Source of the DNA: Undibacterium sp. Jales W-56
Lineage (GTDB): Bacteria > Pseudomonadota > Gammaproteobacteria > Burkholderiales > Burkholderiaceae_D
DNA: 64,000 nt
Direction: 5' to 3'
Assembly: GCF_025548535.1 (NCBI RefSeq)
Contig: NZ_JAJLQW010000004.1
Coordinates: 310,001 to 374,000 of the forward strand
The stretch's first letter is position 1. Each line of letters opens with the position of its first letter. Shown piece after piece: positions 53,517-63,759 of this stretch. The notes under the pieces were generated by a model. That model saw nothing but the letters and a program-made list of their open reading frames with translations. It had not been told where the DNA came from and did not search any database. Position numbers and translations under genes: made by a program.

Positions 53517-55868
53517 TTAAGATTGCAAAACAAGGGCAGGATTTTTTTCTAGCCAGACATCGATAGGCGTAGGTCTGCAATACAAATACCCTTGCAGGCA
53601 AGCGCAACCGCTGGCGATCAAAAAATCCGCCTGCTGCTGCGTCTCTACTCCCTCGGCAACTACGCGCAATCCCAGGTGACTCGCCATCGATAAAATCGAT
53701 TGGACAATCGCTGTATCGTTCGGATCGGCTGGCGTGTCGTCGACGAAACTCTTGTCAATTTTAAGTTCGTAGATAGGCAGTTTTTTTAAGTAGGCAAGAC
53801 TGGAATAGCCGGTTCCAAAATCATCAATAGAAAAGCGTACGCCCAATCTGGCCAGGGTATGCATACGCTCAATAGTCTCTTGCAGATTATTGATCAACAG
53901 TCCCTCGGTCACTTCCAGCACCAGCCTGGATGCCGGCGCACCGGTCTCATGCAATACCGCAATGACCTTATCGACAAAATCGGTCTGCCTGAATTGCTTA
54001 GGACTGACATTGATCGACAAGGTCAGCGGCCAGCCTGCGCGCTCAAGGCGTAGCAAGGCCAGGCATCCCTGCAGCAAGGCCCAATCACCTAATTGCACGA
54101 TCATGCCGGACTCTTCCGCAATCGGTATGAATAAAGCGGGCGAGATGGCGCCGCGCTCAGGATGCATCCAGCGCATCAGCAATTCTGCGCCTTCCGGTAT
54201 TCCTTCATGATTGACCTGCGCCTGCATTACCATTTGCAGTTGATCGCCATTCAGTGCCTTGGCCAAATCCCGGGTCAGGGTCAGGCGTTGTTCTACTTCA
54301 GCCTGCATATTCGCTTCAAAAAAAGCGATTTGATTGCGCCCGGCAGCCTTGGCCCGGTTCATCGCAGTATCCGCTTCCCGCAATAAATCATCGATATTTT
54401 GCTCTGCCTTAGGGAGCAAGGTCACGCCTATGCTGCAGCCGGAGTTATAGGTCTGCCCGTCAATCTCAAACGGTTCTGCAAGCGCCGCATGAATTTTTTC
54501 GGCGACTGCTAATGCGCCTAAAGCGCCGGCGCCGATATCGCTGGCCACATTAGAGATAATCACCACAAACTCGTCGCCGCCGATACGCGCTACGGAGTCA
54601 ACTTCGCGCAACAAGGTTTTGAGTCTTTGCGTCACATGCACCAGCAGGGAATCGCCTACCGCGTGGCCAAGTGCATCATTGATGTATTTGAAGTGATCCA
54701 GATCAATGCATAAGACCGCGCTGATCAAACCAGTACGGCGCGCCGTCGCCAACAAGATATCAAGCCGATCCATCATCAGGCGACGATTCGGCAAGCCTGT
54801 CAAGACATCAAAATATTCGAGTTGATATAGCTGCTGCTCAGCTTGTTTTCGTTCGGTGATGTCTCTCTCAACAGCCACCCAATGACTGGCTTGCCCTTGC
54901 TCATCGGCCAGAGGAATAATATCGGTCTCAACCCAGAACTGCTCTCCCGATTTACTGTATTTGATCAGTTCTGCATGCACCGTATCGCCTTCCTGCAAGG
55001 CAATCGTGATGCGCTTCACCTCTTGTTGCTGGGTATTCGGTCCATACAATAAGGCGACCGTTTTTCCAGAAACCTCTTCCAGCGAATACCCTGTGCGCCT
55101 CTCAAAAGCATCATTGACGAACACGATCTGATGCTCGCCCTGCTGATGCGAGCCCACATCCATGATGATGACGATATCATTCAAACGCGATAAGGCGGCG
55201 GCATTCAATCGTAGAGCGGCATTGGCCGCGCGCAAGTTTGACTGGCCGGCTTTAAGCGAGTCCGAGATGGCCAGTTGCGCATCCAGCGAACGTTCCAGCC
55301 GCTGCAGCAATACACCGCAGGAGATGGTGATCACAGAACTAATGAAGGTAAAATTCAAAGTGATCACCACCCACTGAACCAAAGGCTGGTCGCTGAGATG
55401 ATCAATGTGCAGATTCGCTTGGGCAAGATAGCCGATACCAAGCATGGAAATGGCGTTGATCAACAGACCAAAGATGGCCGGACGAAAACCGATCAGCAAG
55501 GCCGTCATGACCGGGAAAGCCATCAGATAGATCTGACTGACCGGTCCCACTTTGATCAAAAACCAGATGCCGAGAATGTATAAGAGGATAAGCAAATTCC
55601 AGGCGCGGAACTTGAACGACCATTGCGGCATGCACCACAAGCATGCCACCCAGATCAATGCAACCAGATCAATCGCGACGACCGACCAGAATCCCTGTCG
55701 GATTGCTAGAGTAATGCTTGGAATTGCCGTGAGAAAGCCCAGTACCAGCGCCGTCAGCAAAATAGCGGACAAAACTTGCGCCCGCCACTGTTGCATATCG
55801 GCTTGCCCTGATCCAGGCGTCAGTACATACCGGCGAAATCGTTGCGTCAAAGTCGTCAAGCGGCCCAT
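53517..55868 (-). CDS. Membrane PAS-GGDEF-EAL protein (c-di-GMP turnover)
   Basis: 783 residues. The N-terminal ~215 residues hold five or six membrane helices; a PAS domain follows (about 225-345, IVFVNDAFERRTGYSLEEV), then GGDEF (signature RIGGDEF near 429, intact) and EAL (about 540-775) with ELL in place of EAL near 561, but conserved DDFGTGYSS (near 681) and KIDKSFV (near 702). Both synthesis and hydrolysis of c-di-GMP look possible. The lapD receptor in this window is a potential downstream reader. Convergent with the LysR gene (10-bp gap). Confidence 0.93.
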   Translation of the reverse strand: MGRLTTLTQRFRRYVLTPGSGQADMQQWRAQVLSAILLTALVLGFLTAIPSITLAIRQGFWSVVAIDLVALIWVACLWCMPQWSFKFRAWNLLILLYILGIWFLIKVGPVSQIYLMAFPVMTALLIGFRPAIFGLLINAISMLGIGYLAQANLHIDHLSDQPLVQWVVITLNFTFISSVITISCGVLLQRLERSLDAQLAISDSLKAGQSNLRAANAALRLNAAALSRLNDIVIIMDVGSHQQGEHQIVFVNDAFERRTGYSLEEVSGKTVALLYGPNTQQQEVKRITIALQEGDTVHAELIKYSKSGEQFWVETDIIPLADEQGQASHWVAVERDITERKQAEQQLYQLEYFDVLTGLPNRRLMMDRLDILLATARRTGLISAVLCIDLDHFKYINDALGHAVGDSLLVHVTQRLKTLLREVDSVARIGGDEFVVIISNVASDIGAGALGALAVAEKIHAALAEPFEIDGQTYNSGCSIGVTLLPKAEQNIDDLLREADTAMNRAKAAGRNQIAFFEANMQAEVEQRLTLTRDLAKALNGDQLQMVMQAQVNHEGIPEGAELLMRWMHPERGAISPALFIPIAEESGMIVQLGDWALLQGCLALLRLERAGWPLTLSINVSPKQFRQTDFVDKVIAVLHETGAPASRLVLEVTEGLLINNLQETIERMHTLARLGVRFSIDDFGTGYSSLAYLKKLPIYELKIDKSFVDDTPADPNDTAIVQSILSMASHLGLRVVAEGVETQQQADFLIASGCACLQGYLYCRPTPIDVWLEKNPALVLQS

Positions 55869-56039
55869 CCAGATAAAAAAGGAGTGAAGACACTAAGCGA
55901 GAAATCTATTGCCAAGTTGCCATTTATACTCTGAATTTCGCTTCGTTGCCATCACTTCACGTAATTTACCGCCAAGCAATGGAGTAAACCGGTTTTATCT
56001 CCCTGAAATTGTTAACCGGTCAGGTCCGCGGACACCGGT

Positions 56040-56936
56040 TCAATCAACGTTTTTACCTGCCGAGGCACACCACAGAGTGAACCACTGCTCACGTGTCAGA
56101 TGGACCTGGGTGGCTTGCGCCGCTTCCCTGATCGCAGCAATCCGTCCGGAGCCAGTCAGCACCACCGGTCTGGCAGGATGCTGCAATATCCAGGCGATCG
56201 CCACCGTTGATGGCGATACATGCAGTTGACCGGCAACCGTCTGCAGCGCCTGACGCACCCGCAGGCCGCGCTCGCTCTCATCCGCAAACAAACGCCCACC
56301 TGCCAGAGCGGACCAGATCATCGGCGCAATGCCCAGGCGCTGGCATTGGTCCAGCGTGCCATCATGCAAAGGCGGCAAATGCATTAACGACAGCTCAACT
56401 TGATTGGTCACGATGGGAAAGCGCGACGCCAGTAATTCAAATTGCGACGGCGTGAAGTTCGAGACGCCAAAATGCCTGACCTTGCCGCTGTTTTGCAAAT
56501 GCTGGAATGCCTCCGCCATCTCATCGGCATGCATCAAGGGATCGGGGCGATGTATCAGCAATAAATCGAGGGTATCGATCTGCATCTGGCGCAACGAATT
56601 TTCCGCCGAGGCGATGATATGCGCACGGCTGGTATCGTAATGCTGGATCCAGTGCGCCGGTCGTTGATCAGACACGAGTTTGATACCGCATTTGCTGACG
56701 ATTTCAATTTTGTTGCGCAGATGCGGTGCGATCGCCAGCGCTTCGCCAAACAGGCGTTCGCACTGGTAATTGCCATAGATATCCGCATGATCGGTGGTGG
56801 TAATACCCAGTTCCAGCGCCTGCTCGATCAAGGTGACGCGTTGTTGCGGCGTCATATTCCAATCGGCAAGACGCCACAAGCCGAGCGCGATGCGGGAGAA
56901 CTGCGAGCCTTCAAAGGAAATATTGATGCGTTGCAT
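56040..56936 (-). CDS. Aldo/keto reductase (YdhF-like)
   Basis: NADPH-dependent oxidoreductase-type protein, 298 residues. Seen: IALGLWRLADW, the catalytic Asp and Tyr in TDHADIYGNYQCE, Lys in IEIVSKCG, His in LLLIHRPDPLM, and VLTGSGRIAAIREA for the cofactor. Most like the YdhF group. ATG 56936 chosen over GTG 56945; neither has a clear ribosome-binding site. Substrate unknown. Confidence 0.93.
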   Translation of the reverse strand: MQRINISFEGSQFSRIALGLWRLADWNMTPQQRVTLIEQALELGITTTDHADIYGNYQCERLFGEALAIAPHLRNKIEIVSKCGIKLVSDQRPAHWIQHYDTSRAHIIASAENSLRQMQIDTLDLLLIHRPDPLMHADEMAEAFQHLQNSGKVRHFGVSNFTPSQFELLASRFPIVTNQVELSLMHLPPLHDGTLDQCQRLGIAPMIWSALAGGRLFADESERGLRVRQALQTVAGQLHVSPSTVAIAWILQHPARPVVLTGSGRIAAIREAAQATQVHLTREQWFTLWCASAGKNVD

Positions 56937-57003
56937 AGGTTTCACAAGAAAAGATTAAAAAATCCAGACGACATCCCGCCGCCTGGAATGAGCTACGACA
57001 TGA

Positions 57004-58227
57004 TCAGGCGATCAAATTATCTTCGGCAAACATCTTCTTCAGGCCGCGTAATGCCTGGCGTATCCGCGCCTCGTTCTCGATCAGCGCAAAACGTACATAC
57101 TCGTCACCGTACTCACCGAATCCTATCCCCGGCGACACGCAGAGCCGGGCTTTTTCCAATACCTGCCTGGCAAATTCCAGTGAACCGAGCTGCCGATAAT
57201 GCTCAGGAATATGCGCCCAAATATACATCGATGCCTTTGGCGTATCGACCATCCAGCCGAGTTCGTGCAAACCCTTGACCAGCACATCGCGACGACGCTG
57301 ATACTTGTCCCGGATGTCGTTCACGCAAGCCTGATCGCCCTCCAGCGCAGCAATCGCCGCCACCTGCACCGGCGTAAAACTGCCATAGTCATGATAGCTC
57401 TTAATGCGCGCCAGAGCAGCGACCAGTTCTTTATTGCCGACCATAAAACCGATGCGCCAGCCTGCCATGTTATAGCTTTTAGACAGCGTAAAAAATTCAA
57501 CCGCGACATCGCGTGCGCCTGGCACCTGCATGATAGACGGCGCTCTCCAGCCGTCAAACACGATGTCGGCATAGGCGAGATCGTGGACGACTAAAATTTG
57601 GTGCTCTTTCGCCAGTTTCACGACCCGTTCGAAGAATTCCAGCTCCACGCACTGGGCGGTCGGATTCGACGGGAAGCCGAAGATCATCATCTTCGGCTTA
57701 GGATAACTTTCACGTATCGCCCGCTCCAGTTCGGCGAAAAAATCGACGCCGGGGCTCATGCGTATTGAACGTATATCGGCCCCCGCAATCACGGCGCCGT
57801 AGATATGAATCGGATAGCTGGGATTCGGCACCAATACCGTGTCGCCTTTATCCAGCGTCGCCAGCATCAGGTGCGCCAGGCCTTCTTTGGAACCGATGGT
57901 CACAATCGCTTCTGAGTCAGGATTCAAATCCACGTCGTAGCGCGTCTTGTACCAGTGCGCAATCGCGCGTCGTAAGCGCGGTATGCCTTTGGACGCCGAA
58001 TAGCCGTGCGTATCGGGACGCTGTGCCACCTCGACCAGCTTGGCGACGATATGCGGCGGCGTGGCGCCATCCGGATTGCCCATCGACATATCGATGATAT
58101 CTTCGCCGCGACGGCGCGCCGCCATCTTGAGCTCGGCAGTGATATTGAAAACGTAAGGAGGAAGGCGATTGATACGGGAGAAGGAATAACCCCGTCCCGG
58201 CGGAGTAGGTATAGTTGTCATCATCAT
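57004..58227 (-). CDS. alaC: Alanine-synthesising aminotransferase AlaC
   Basis: Class I/II PLP aminotransferase, 407 residues. [36 protein letters not shown] is characteristic of the AlaC/YfdZ group; the PLP Lys is near residue 248 in [14 protein letters not shown]. Makes alanine from pyruvate and glutamate. Start is one of three consecutive ATGs (58227, 58224, 58221); the open frame further upstream overlaps anmK and is not used. Confidence 0.93.
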   Translation of the reverse strand: MMMTTIPTPPGRGYSFSRINRLPPYVFNITAELKMAARRRGEDIIDMSMGNPDGATPPHIVAKLVEVAQRPDTHGYSASKGIPRLRRAIAHWYKTRYDVDLNPDSEAIVTIGSKEGLAHLMLATLDKGDTVLVPNPSYPIHIYGAVIAGADIRSIRMSPGVDFFAELERAIRESYPKPKMMIFGFPSNPTAQCVELEFFERVVKLAKEHQILVVHDLAYADIVFDGWRAPSIMQVPGARDVAVEFFTLSKSYNMAGWRIGFMVGNKELVAALARIKSYHDYGSFTPVQVAAIAALEGDQACVNDIRDKYQRRRDVLVKGLHELGWMVDTPKASMYIWAHIPEHYRQLGSLEFARQVLEKARLCVSPGIGFGEYGDEYVRFALIENEARIRQALRGLKKMFAEDNLIA

Positions 58228-58318
58228 TTGTACGTAAGCGCCCGGATCCGTCCGAGCGACGTTGAAGCGATTGCTTCTGGAATGATCATAACCAGCGGCG
58301 TCAATTCCTGCAATGATT

Positions 58319-59461
58319 TTATGCCGGATACAAGGCACCCAGCATGCGATGCGCTTTGGCACCGGTCACTTCCGGCAAATTACCCGGCAAACCCAGCACA
58401 AATTGCTGCGCCAACCAGGCAAATGCAAGCGCTTCGACATGCTGCGGCGAAACCCCTAAATCCTCTGTCGTAGCCAGGGTAGCCGATGACTGATGGCGGC
58501 TTAATTGCGCTGCAATGCGCTGCATTAAATGCCGGTTATATGCACCGCCGCCGCAGACATACACGCTGCTCACATCCGGCGCATATGCAATGATCGCATC
58601 GACCAGAGTCTGAGCCGTGAACTCACATAAAGTCGCCTGCACATCGACCGCCGGCACGGCAGAAAACCCAGGCAATTTTGCCGCCATCCATTCAGGCCGG
58701 AACAGATCCCGTCCGGTGCTTTTCGGCGGTATCTGACGCAAGAAAGACTCATCGCATAAGGCTGCCAGCAGCGCCGTATGTACTTGCCCCTGGCGCGCCC
58801 AAGCACCGTTCCCGTCATACGTTTTCGCCTGATGTTGGGCGATCCAGGCATCCATCAGCACATTACCGGGTCCGGTGTCGAAACCGGTAGTTGCCCCGTC
58901 CGCATGCAAGATGCTGATATTGCTGATGCCGCCGATATTAGCAACCACCCGGCACTGTCCTGCCTGACCAAAAATCGCACGATGGAACGCCGGCACCAGA
59001 GGCGCACCCTGCCCGCCCGCTGCCACATCGCGGCTGCGGAAATCCGCGATCACATCGATGCCGGTCAACTCGGCCAGCAAGGCCGGATTATTGGTCTGGC
59101 GGGTATAGCCCAGCTCCGGGCGATGTCGTATGGTTTGCCCATGAACGCCAATTGCACGTATCTTTATCGGCTCAACCGGAAGCTGGCGTTGCAAGTCCGC
59201 GACACATTCCGCGTAGCGCTCAACAAGGGCATGGGCAAGCAACGACTCCCGCTGAATTTCGTTTTCACCCGATTGCTGCAAGGCCAGCACATCGGCACGC
59301 AACCCGGCGGAAAACGGCACATAGGAACTGGCGAGTAAACGCATCGCTGAATGCTGTCCATTTTCTGGCAAAACGACCGCAACGCCATCCACACCATCCA
59401 GGCTAGTACCGGACATCAAGCCGATGTATATATTGTTTGCTAGGTGATCTTTGTTAGTCAT
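58319..59461 (-). CDS. anmK: Anhydro-N-acetylmuramic acid kinase
   Basis: Phosphorylates and opens 1,6-anhydroMurNAc in murein recycling. 380 residues from ATG 59461. ATP-binding [12 protein letters not shown] (residues 14-25), GHDGQT-like [33 protein letters not shown], and [11 protein letters not shown]. Complements mpl at 15011-16411. A longer open frame (to 59533) runs through the terminator hairpin and is not used. Confidence 0.96.
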   Translation of the reverse strand: MTNKDHLANNIYIGLMSGTSLDGVDGVAVVLPENGQHSAMRLLASSYVPFSAGLRADVLALQQSGENEIQRESLLAHALVERYAECVADLQRQLPVEPIKIRAIGVHGQTIRHRPELGYTRQTNNPALLAELTGIDVIADFRSRDVAAGGQGAPLVPAFHRAIFGQAGQCRVVANIGGISNISILHADGATTGFDTGPGNVLMDAWIAQHQAKTYDGNGAWARQGQVHTALLAALCDESFLRQIPPKSTGRDLFRPEWMAAKLPGFSAVPAVDVQATLCEFTAQTLVDAIIAYAPDVSSVYVCGGGAYNRHLMQRIAAQLSRHQSSATLATTEDLGVSPQHVEALAFAWLAQQFVLGLPGNLPEVTGAKAHRMLGALYPA

Positions 59462-59480
59462 GTCTGGTGTCGTGTCGGAA

Positions 59481-59514
59481 AAAGAAAAAGGCCGAACGTG
59501 GGGTGTTCGGCCTT
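59481..59514 (-). terminator. Rho-independent terminator after the M23 peptidase gene
   Basis: On the minus strand the hairpin AAGGCCGAAC ... GTTCGGCCTT (59514-59488, ten perfect pairs) is followed by a T-rich tract. It lies 20 bp past the peptidase stop and 26 bp before the anmK start. Confidence 0.9.
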
Positions 59515-59534
59515 GTATTGTAATCGCAGACAAA

Positions 59535-60902
59535 CTATCTGGATGCCAGCTTCATGGTCTCTGCCATGCGTTCTGGACGTAAGAGCGCAAAGCGATGCGA
59601 CATTTCATCCGCAATATTTTTAAATCGCGGCAGATCGGCGCCCGCCAGCGGCGGCGCACTTGGTACGCTGATCGACATAGGGTCGCGCGCCTCGTTATTC
59701 ACGCGGAACTCATAATGCAGATGCGGTCCGGTTGACCAACCTGTCGTGCCGACATAACCAATGACTTCGCCCTGCACCACTTTGCTGCCCTTGTGGATGC
59801 CCGGTGCAAAGCGGCTCATGTGTGCGTATGCCGTGCTGTAGTTATTCCAATGCTTGATGACCACCATATTGCCGTATCCACCGCTTGGCCCGGCGGTATC
59901 CACCACGCCGTCACCGGAAGCGCGGATGGGGGTGCCTGTGACAGCCGCAAAATCGACGCCTTTATGCGCTTTCCACTGACCGGAAATCGGATGCACCCGC
60001 ATCGAGAAGCCGGACGATACCCGGGTAAATTCTAAAGGCGATTTCAGGAAGGCTTTTTTCAGGGATTTACCGTCAAAGCTATAGTAGCCGCCGCTATTCG
60101 GCGACTCGTCAAACCAGACCGACTGGAATAATTTGCCGGCATTGCTGAATTCGCCGGCCAGCACGCGGCCGGTTTTAACGAACTCGCCGTTTTGCCAGAA
60201 AGTCTCATACACGACGTTGAAATGATCGCCGCGTTGCAGGTAGCGGAAATCGACATTCGTCTCAAACATGCTGACGATCTGGGTCGCAATATTGTCCGGG
60301 ATCTGCGCATCGTCGGTCGCCGCAAACAAAGAAGAGCGGATGTCGCCTGAGCGCATTTCCACGCGTTTTTCCAATTTCGCATTGGTGTCGGTAGCGATCA
60401 ATTTGCCATTGGCATCGCGTGCCACTGTGATGCTGCGGGCCGGCTTGTCGTTGTTGTCCAGCAGAGTCGCCTGCAACCATTCGAGCTCGCCTTCGTCATT
60501 GGTCTGGGCGCGGACGGATTTACCGGCCCGTAATTGCATCAGGCTACGCGCCGTCGCATCGGATTTCATGAAATCGCTGGCTTCGCTGTCATCCACGCCG
60601 AGGCGCAATAACAGGGCGCTCAGGGTATCGCCGCGCAATACTTTCTCTTCGCGGATGAAATGCTGTTCGTGCTCTTCCAGGGCGGCGATTTGTTCGTCAA
60701 GCTTGGGCAAATCGAGTTGTTGAGTGATTTTCTTGACTGGCAGGTCAGACGCATCGGGGGCCAGAGGTGCCACACCGACTGCACCAAAAGCGCACACCGC
60801 CAAAAATAATCCGCACACCGAAACGATACGCGAGGTGCGCGTGGTGCCGAACAACAGCCTGCTGCCAGAAGTTAAATGATGGAATTTATCTGATAGACGC
60901 AT
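59535..60902 (-). CDS. M23-family murein endopeptidase
   Basis: 455 residues, exported or anchored by an N-terminal hydrophobic segment (about 24-48). An OapA/LysM-like part with LRGDTLSALLLRLGVDDSEA is followed by a Csd3-like middle region and the LytM/M23 domain, with zinc ligands in HKGVDF (near 312) and HLHYEF (near 392). Cleaves peptidoglycan cross-links in the periplasm. Divergent from tyrS; its terminator separates it from anmK. Confidence 0.94.
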   Translation of the reverse strand: MRLSDKFHHLTSGSRLLFGTTRTSRIVSVCGLFLAVCAFGAVGVAPLAPDASDLPVKKITQQLDLPKLDEQIAALEEHEQHFIREEKVLRGDTLSALLLRLGVDDSEASDFMKSDATARSLMQLRAGKSVRAQTNDEGELEWLQATLLDNNDKPARSITVARDANGKLIATDTNAKLEKRVEMRSGDIRSSLFAATDDAQIPDNIATQIVSMFETNVDFRYLQRGDHFNVVYETFWQNGEFVKTGRVLAGEFSNAGKLFQSVWFDESPNSGGYYSFDGKSLKKAFLKSPLEFTRVSSGFSMRVHPISGQWKAHKGVDFAAVTGTPIRASGDGVVDTAGPSGGYGNMVVIKHWNNYSTAYAHMSRFAPGIHKGSKVVQGEVIGYVGTTGWSTGPHLHYEFRVNNEARDPMSISVPSAPPLAGADLPRFKNIADEMSHRFALLRPERMAETMKLASR

Positions 60903-61168
60903 GCAATAAGTTAAAATTCACTGTTTTTACCGACATGATTCAGCTCATTCAGATGAAAAGAATGTTGTCGATGTGATTGATCATTAAATAATTGATCCCA
61001 CATTTTCGTGAAAAACAATTACTTATTATTTCTTTACTACCGAATTCTGTCGCAATTAAAAAGTTCGCGTGATTATAGCAAAGCCTTTTTCAAGCAATCG
61101 CTGATTATGGATGCGCAGCCCTCATTCAACCAGCAGTGTTACAAAAAATTGATGTATAAAAAATCAAC

Positions 61169-62431
61169 ATGACTTCTACCCAGACTAACGCCAACACTCT
61201 CAAATCCACCACTGCCGTCTTGCCTTTGTCCGACGCCGTGCAGCATGCGCTGGCCGTGACCAAACGCGGTGTCGATGAACTCCTGATCGAATCCGAATTT
61301 GCCCAGAAACTCGCCCGCAGTGAGCAATCCGGCAAGCCATTGCGCATCAAGCTCGGCCTCGATCCGACTGCACCGGATTTGCACCTGGGTCACACGGTGG
61401 TGCTGAACAAGATGCGTCAGTTGCAAGATTTAGGCCATAACGTGATTTTCCTGATCGGCGACTTTACCTCGATGATCGGCGACCCGTCGGGACGCAATGC
61501 CACACGTCCGCCGCTGACCCGCGAACAGATAGAAGAGAACGCGCAAACTTACTTCAAGCAAGCCAGTCTGGTCTTGGACCCGGCGAAAACCGAGATCCGC
61601 TACAACTCAGAATGGTGCGATCCGCTCGGTGCGCGCGGCATGATTCAGTTGTCTTCCAAATACACGGTGGCACGCATGATGGAACGCGATGATTTCACCA
61701 AGCGCTTTAAAGCGGGCACGCCGATCTCTATCCATGAATTCTTGTATCCCTTAATGCAAGGCTATGATTCGGTCGCCCTGCATTCGGATCTGGAACTCGG
61801 TGGAACCGATCAAAAATTCAATCTCTTGGTTGGCCGTGAATTGCAAAAAGATTACGGGCAAGAGCCGCAATGCATCTTGACCATGCCTTTGCTCGAAGGT
61901 CTGGACGGCGTTGAAAAAATGTCCAAGTCCAAGAACAACTACATTGCGATTACCGAACCTGCCAACACCATGTTCGCCAAGGTCATGAGCATCTCCGACA
62001 GCATGATGTGGCGTTACTACGAGCTGTTGTCGTTCTGCTCGCTGGAGCAAATCGCCTCGTATAAAAAAGCGGTCGCGGAAGGCCAGAATCCGCGTGACAT
62101 CAAGGTCGCGATTGCACAAGAGATCGTGACGCGCTTCCACTCCAGACAGGCGGCGGAAGATGCGCTGGCCGATTTCGTGAATCGTTCCAAAGGCGGGATT
62201 CCGGATGATGTAGCGGAACTTAGCCTGAGCGGTGCGCCGGTTGCCGTCGCCCAGCTACTGAAGCAAGCCAATCTCTGTCCATCGACCTCCGATGCGATGC
62301 GCATGATCGATCAAGGCGGCGTGCGTCTGGATGGCGCCGTCATCAGCGATAAGGCGCTGAAGATTGAAGCGGGCACCTTCGTGCTGCAAGTCGGCAAACG
62401 CAAATTCGCCAAAATCACTTTGTCTGCATGA
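61169..62431 (+). CDS. tyrS: Tyrosyl-tRNA synthetase
   Basis: 420 residues, class I synthetase. HLGH (72-75) is the HIGH motif, KMSKSKNN (from about 249) is the KMSKS motif, and a C-terminal S4 domain ([20 protein letters not shown]) binds tRNA. The long [15 protein letters not shown] and KMSKSK form places it in the TyrZ-like bacterial group. Ends in an ATGA overlap with dtd. Confidence 0.98.
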   Translation: MTSTQTNANTLKSTTAVLPLSDAVQHALAVTKRGVDELLIESEFAQKLARSEQSGKPLRIKLGLDPTAPDLHLGHTVVLNKMRQLQDLGHNVIFLIGDFTSMIGDPSGRNATRPPLTREQIEENAQTYFKQASLVLDPAKTEIRYNSEWCDPLGARGMIQLSSKYTVARMMERDDFTKRFKAGTPISIHEFLYPLMQGYDSVALHSDLELGGTDQKFNLLVGRELQKDYGQEPQCILTMPLLEGLDGVEKMSKSKNNYIAITEPANTMFAKVMSISDSMMWRYYELLSFCSLEQIASYKKAVAEGQNPRDIKVAIAQEIVTRFHSRQAAEDALADFVNRSKGGIPDDVAELSLSGAPVAVAQLLKQANLCPSTSDAMRMIDQGGVRLDGAVISDKALKIEAGTFVLQVGKRKFAKITLSA

Positions 62432-62877
62432 TCGCCTTACTGCAACGTGTGACCGAAGCCAAAGTCGTGGTCGATGGCACTATCGTCGGTGCGATCGAGG
62501 CCGGTCTGCTGGTCTTGCTGTGCGCAGAGCGCGGCGACAGCGAAGCGCAGGCCGATGCCTTGCTCAAAAAATTGCTGGCGTATCGCGTATTCTCCGATGA
62601 GGCCGGCAAGATGAACCGCAGTCTGACCGACACCAAAGGCGGCTTGCTGCTGGTGCCGCAATTCACCCTGGCGGCAGACACGAATTCCGGCACGCGCCCT
62701 TCGTTCACGCCCGCCGCAGCACCGGAGACAGGCAAGCGCCTCTTCGATTATGTGGTACAGCAAGCGAGCTTGAAACATGCGCCAGTCGCCACCGGTCAAT
62801 TCGGCGCCGACATGCAAGTCTCGCTGAACAATGACGGCCCGGTCACCTTCTGGCTCACCAGCAAGCCAACATCCTAG
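62428..62877 (+). CDS. dtd: D-aminoacyl-tRNA deacylase
   Basis: Removes D-amino acids (and glycine) mis-attached to tRNA. 149 residues. Active-site SQFT-like segment [17 protein letters not shown], and the cross-subunit Gly-cisPro motif NDGPVTFWL. Start overlaps the tyrS stop, so the pair is translated together. Confidence 0.97.
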   Translation: MIALLQRVTEAKVVVDGTIVGAIEAGLLVLLCAERGDSEAQADALLKKLLAYRVFSDEAGKMNRSLTDTKGGLLLVPQFTLAADTNSGTRPSFTPAAAPETGKRLFDYVVQQASLKHAPVATGQFGADMQVSLNNDGPVTFWLTSKPTS

Positions 62878-62884
62878 AAATCCC

Positions 62885-63550
62885 ATGACAGAAATCCTCC
62901 TGATACGCCACGGCGAAACCGCCTGGAACGCAGTGCGCCGCCTGCAAGGTCATCTCGACATTCCACTGAATGCCGAAGGTACCCGCCAGGCCAAAGCGCT
63001 GGCGTGGGCTTTGCAGAATGAAAAGCTCGATGCCATCGTCTCCAGCGACTTGCAACGCGCAGTCCAGACCGCCGGTGAAATCGCCCGGCTGCAAGGCCTC
63101 AGCACCCGCATTGATGTCGGTTTGCGCGAACGTTGCTTCGGCGGATTTGAAGGCCTGCTATATAGCGAGATTCCCTATCAGTTTCCGGCAGCGTATGCAG
63201 CCTGGCAATCGCGCGACCCCGATGCGCCGTTTCCGCCGGGCGAGAATCAAGGCGAAACCATACGCCAGTTCCACCAGCGCGTGATCACGCATATCCTGCA
63301 TTACGGCAAACAATTCGAAGGTAAAAAAATCGCCCTGGTCGCGCACGGCGGCGTACTCGAATGCGCATATCGCGCCGCCAAAAATTTGCCGCTGAATGCG
63401 CCGCGCGATGTCACCATCTACAACGCCAGCATCAATCGTTTCCGCTACGATGCCACATTGCCGAATGGCCTGGAATTATTGTCCTGGGGCGACATTGCGC
63501 ATCTCGATGCCGATGCGATCGATGAAATCAATCAAAGCAATCGCAACTAG
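62885..63550 (+). CDS. Histidine phosphatase family protein (GpmB-like)
   Basis: 221 residues of the phosphoglycerate-mutase-like superfamily. The catalytic His is in LIRHGETAWNAVRRLQGH, the acid in RERCFGGFEGL, and the second His in VAHGGVLECAYR. Likely a broad phosphatase rather than a true mutase. ATG 62885 is seven bases after the dtd stop; the longer open frame overlaps dtd. Confidence 0.93.
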   Translation: MTEILLIRHGETAWNAVRRLQGHLDIPLNAEGTRQAKALAWALQNEKLDAIVSSDLQRAVQTAGEIARLQGLSTRIDVGLRERCFGGFEGLLYSEIPYQFPAAYAAWQSRDPDAPFPPGENQGETIRQFHQRVITHILHYGKQFEGKKIALVAHGGVLECAYRAAKNLPLNAPRDVTIYNASINRFRYDATLPNGLELLSWGDIAHLDADAIDEINQSNRN

Positions 63551-63670
63551 GTTCCGCAGTATCCATGCGGCTTGCAGGACCAAATCGCGCCAGCAGGCGC
63601 ATCCAGTCTGCGGCTTCAATCTAGGGAACCTCTACATGATGGTAAGCAGCTTGCTGTTTTGCGTAAGTCC
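63551..63670. repeat. MITE-like element, family 1 copy C (truncated)
   Basis: About 120 bp directly after the phosphatase stop. The right end TTTTGCGTAAGTCC (63657-63670) is the family terminal repeat; the hairpin core with CAGCAGGCGCATCCAG is recognisable, but the half containing CTGTGTC/GTGTCTC and the opposite terminal repeat are missing. Same orientation as copy B. Confidence 0.75.
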
Positions 63671-63677
63671 AAACAAT

Positions 63678-63708
63678 AAAAAAAGCAGAACCCGGTGTCG
63701 GGTTCTGC
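63678..63708 (-). terminator. Rho-independent terminator of the M16 peptidase gene
   Basis: On the minus strand the perfect 9-bp hairpin GCAGAACCC/GGGTTCTGC (63708-63685) is followed by seven T. It lies 51 bp past the peptidase stop; the plus-strand side lacks a T run, so it serves the minus strand. Confidence 0.92.
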
Positions 63709-63759
63709 CTTGTTGCATGCGACATGATTGACAGCATGTCGGCATCGACTCACTAGCGC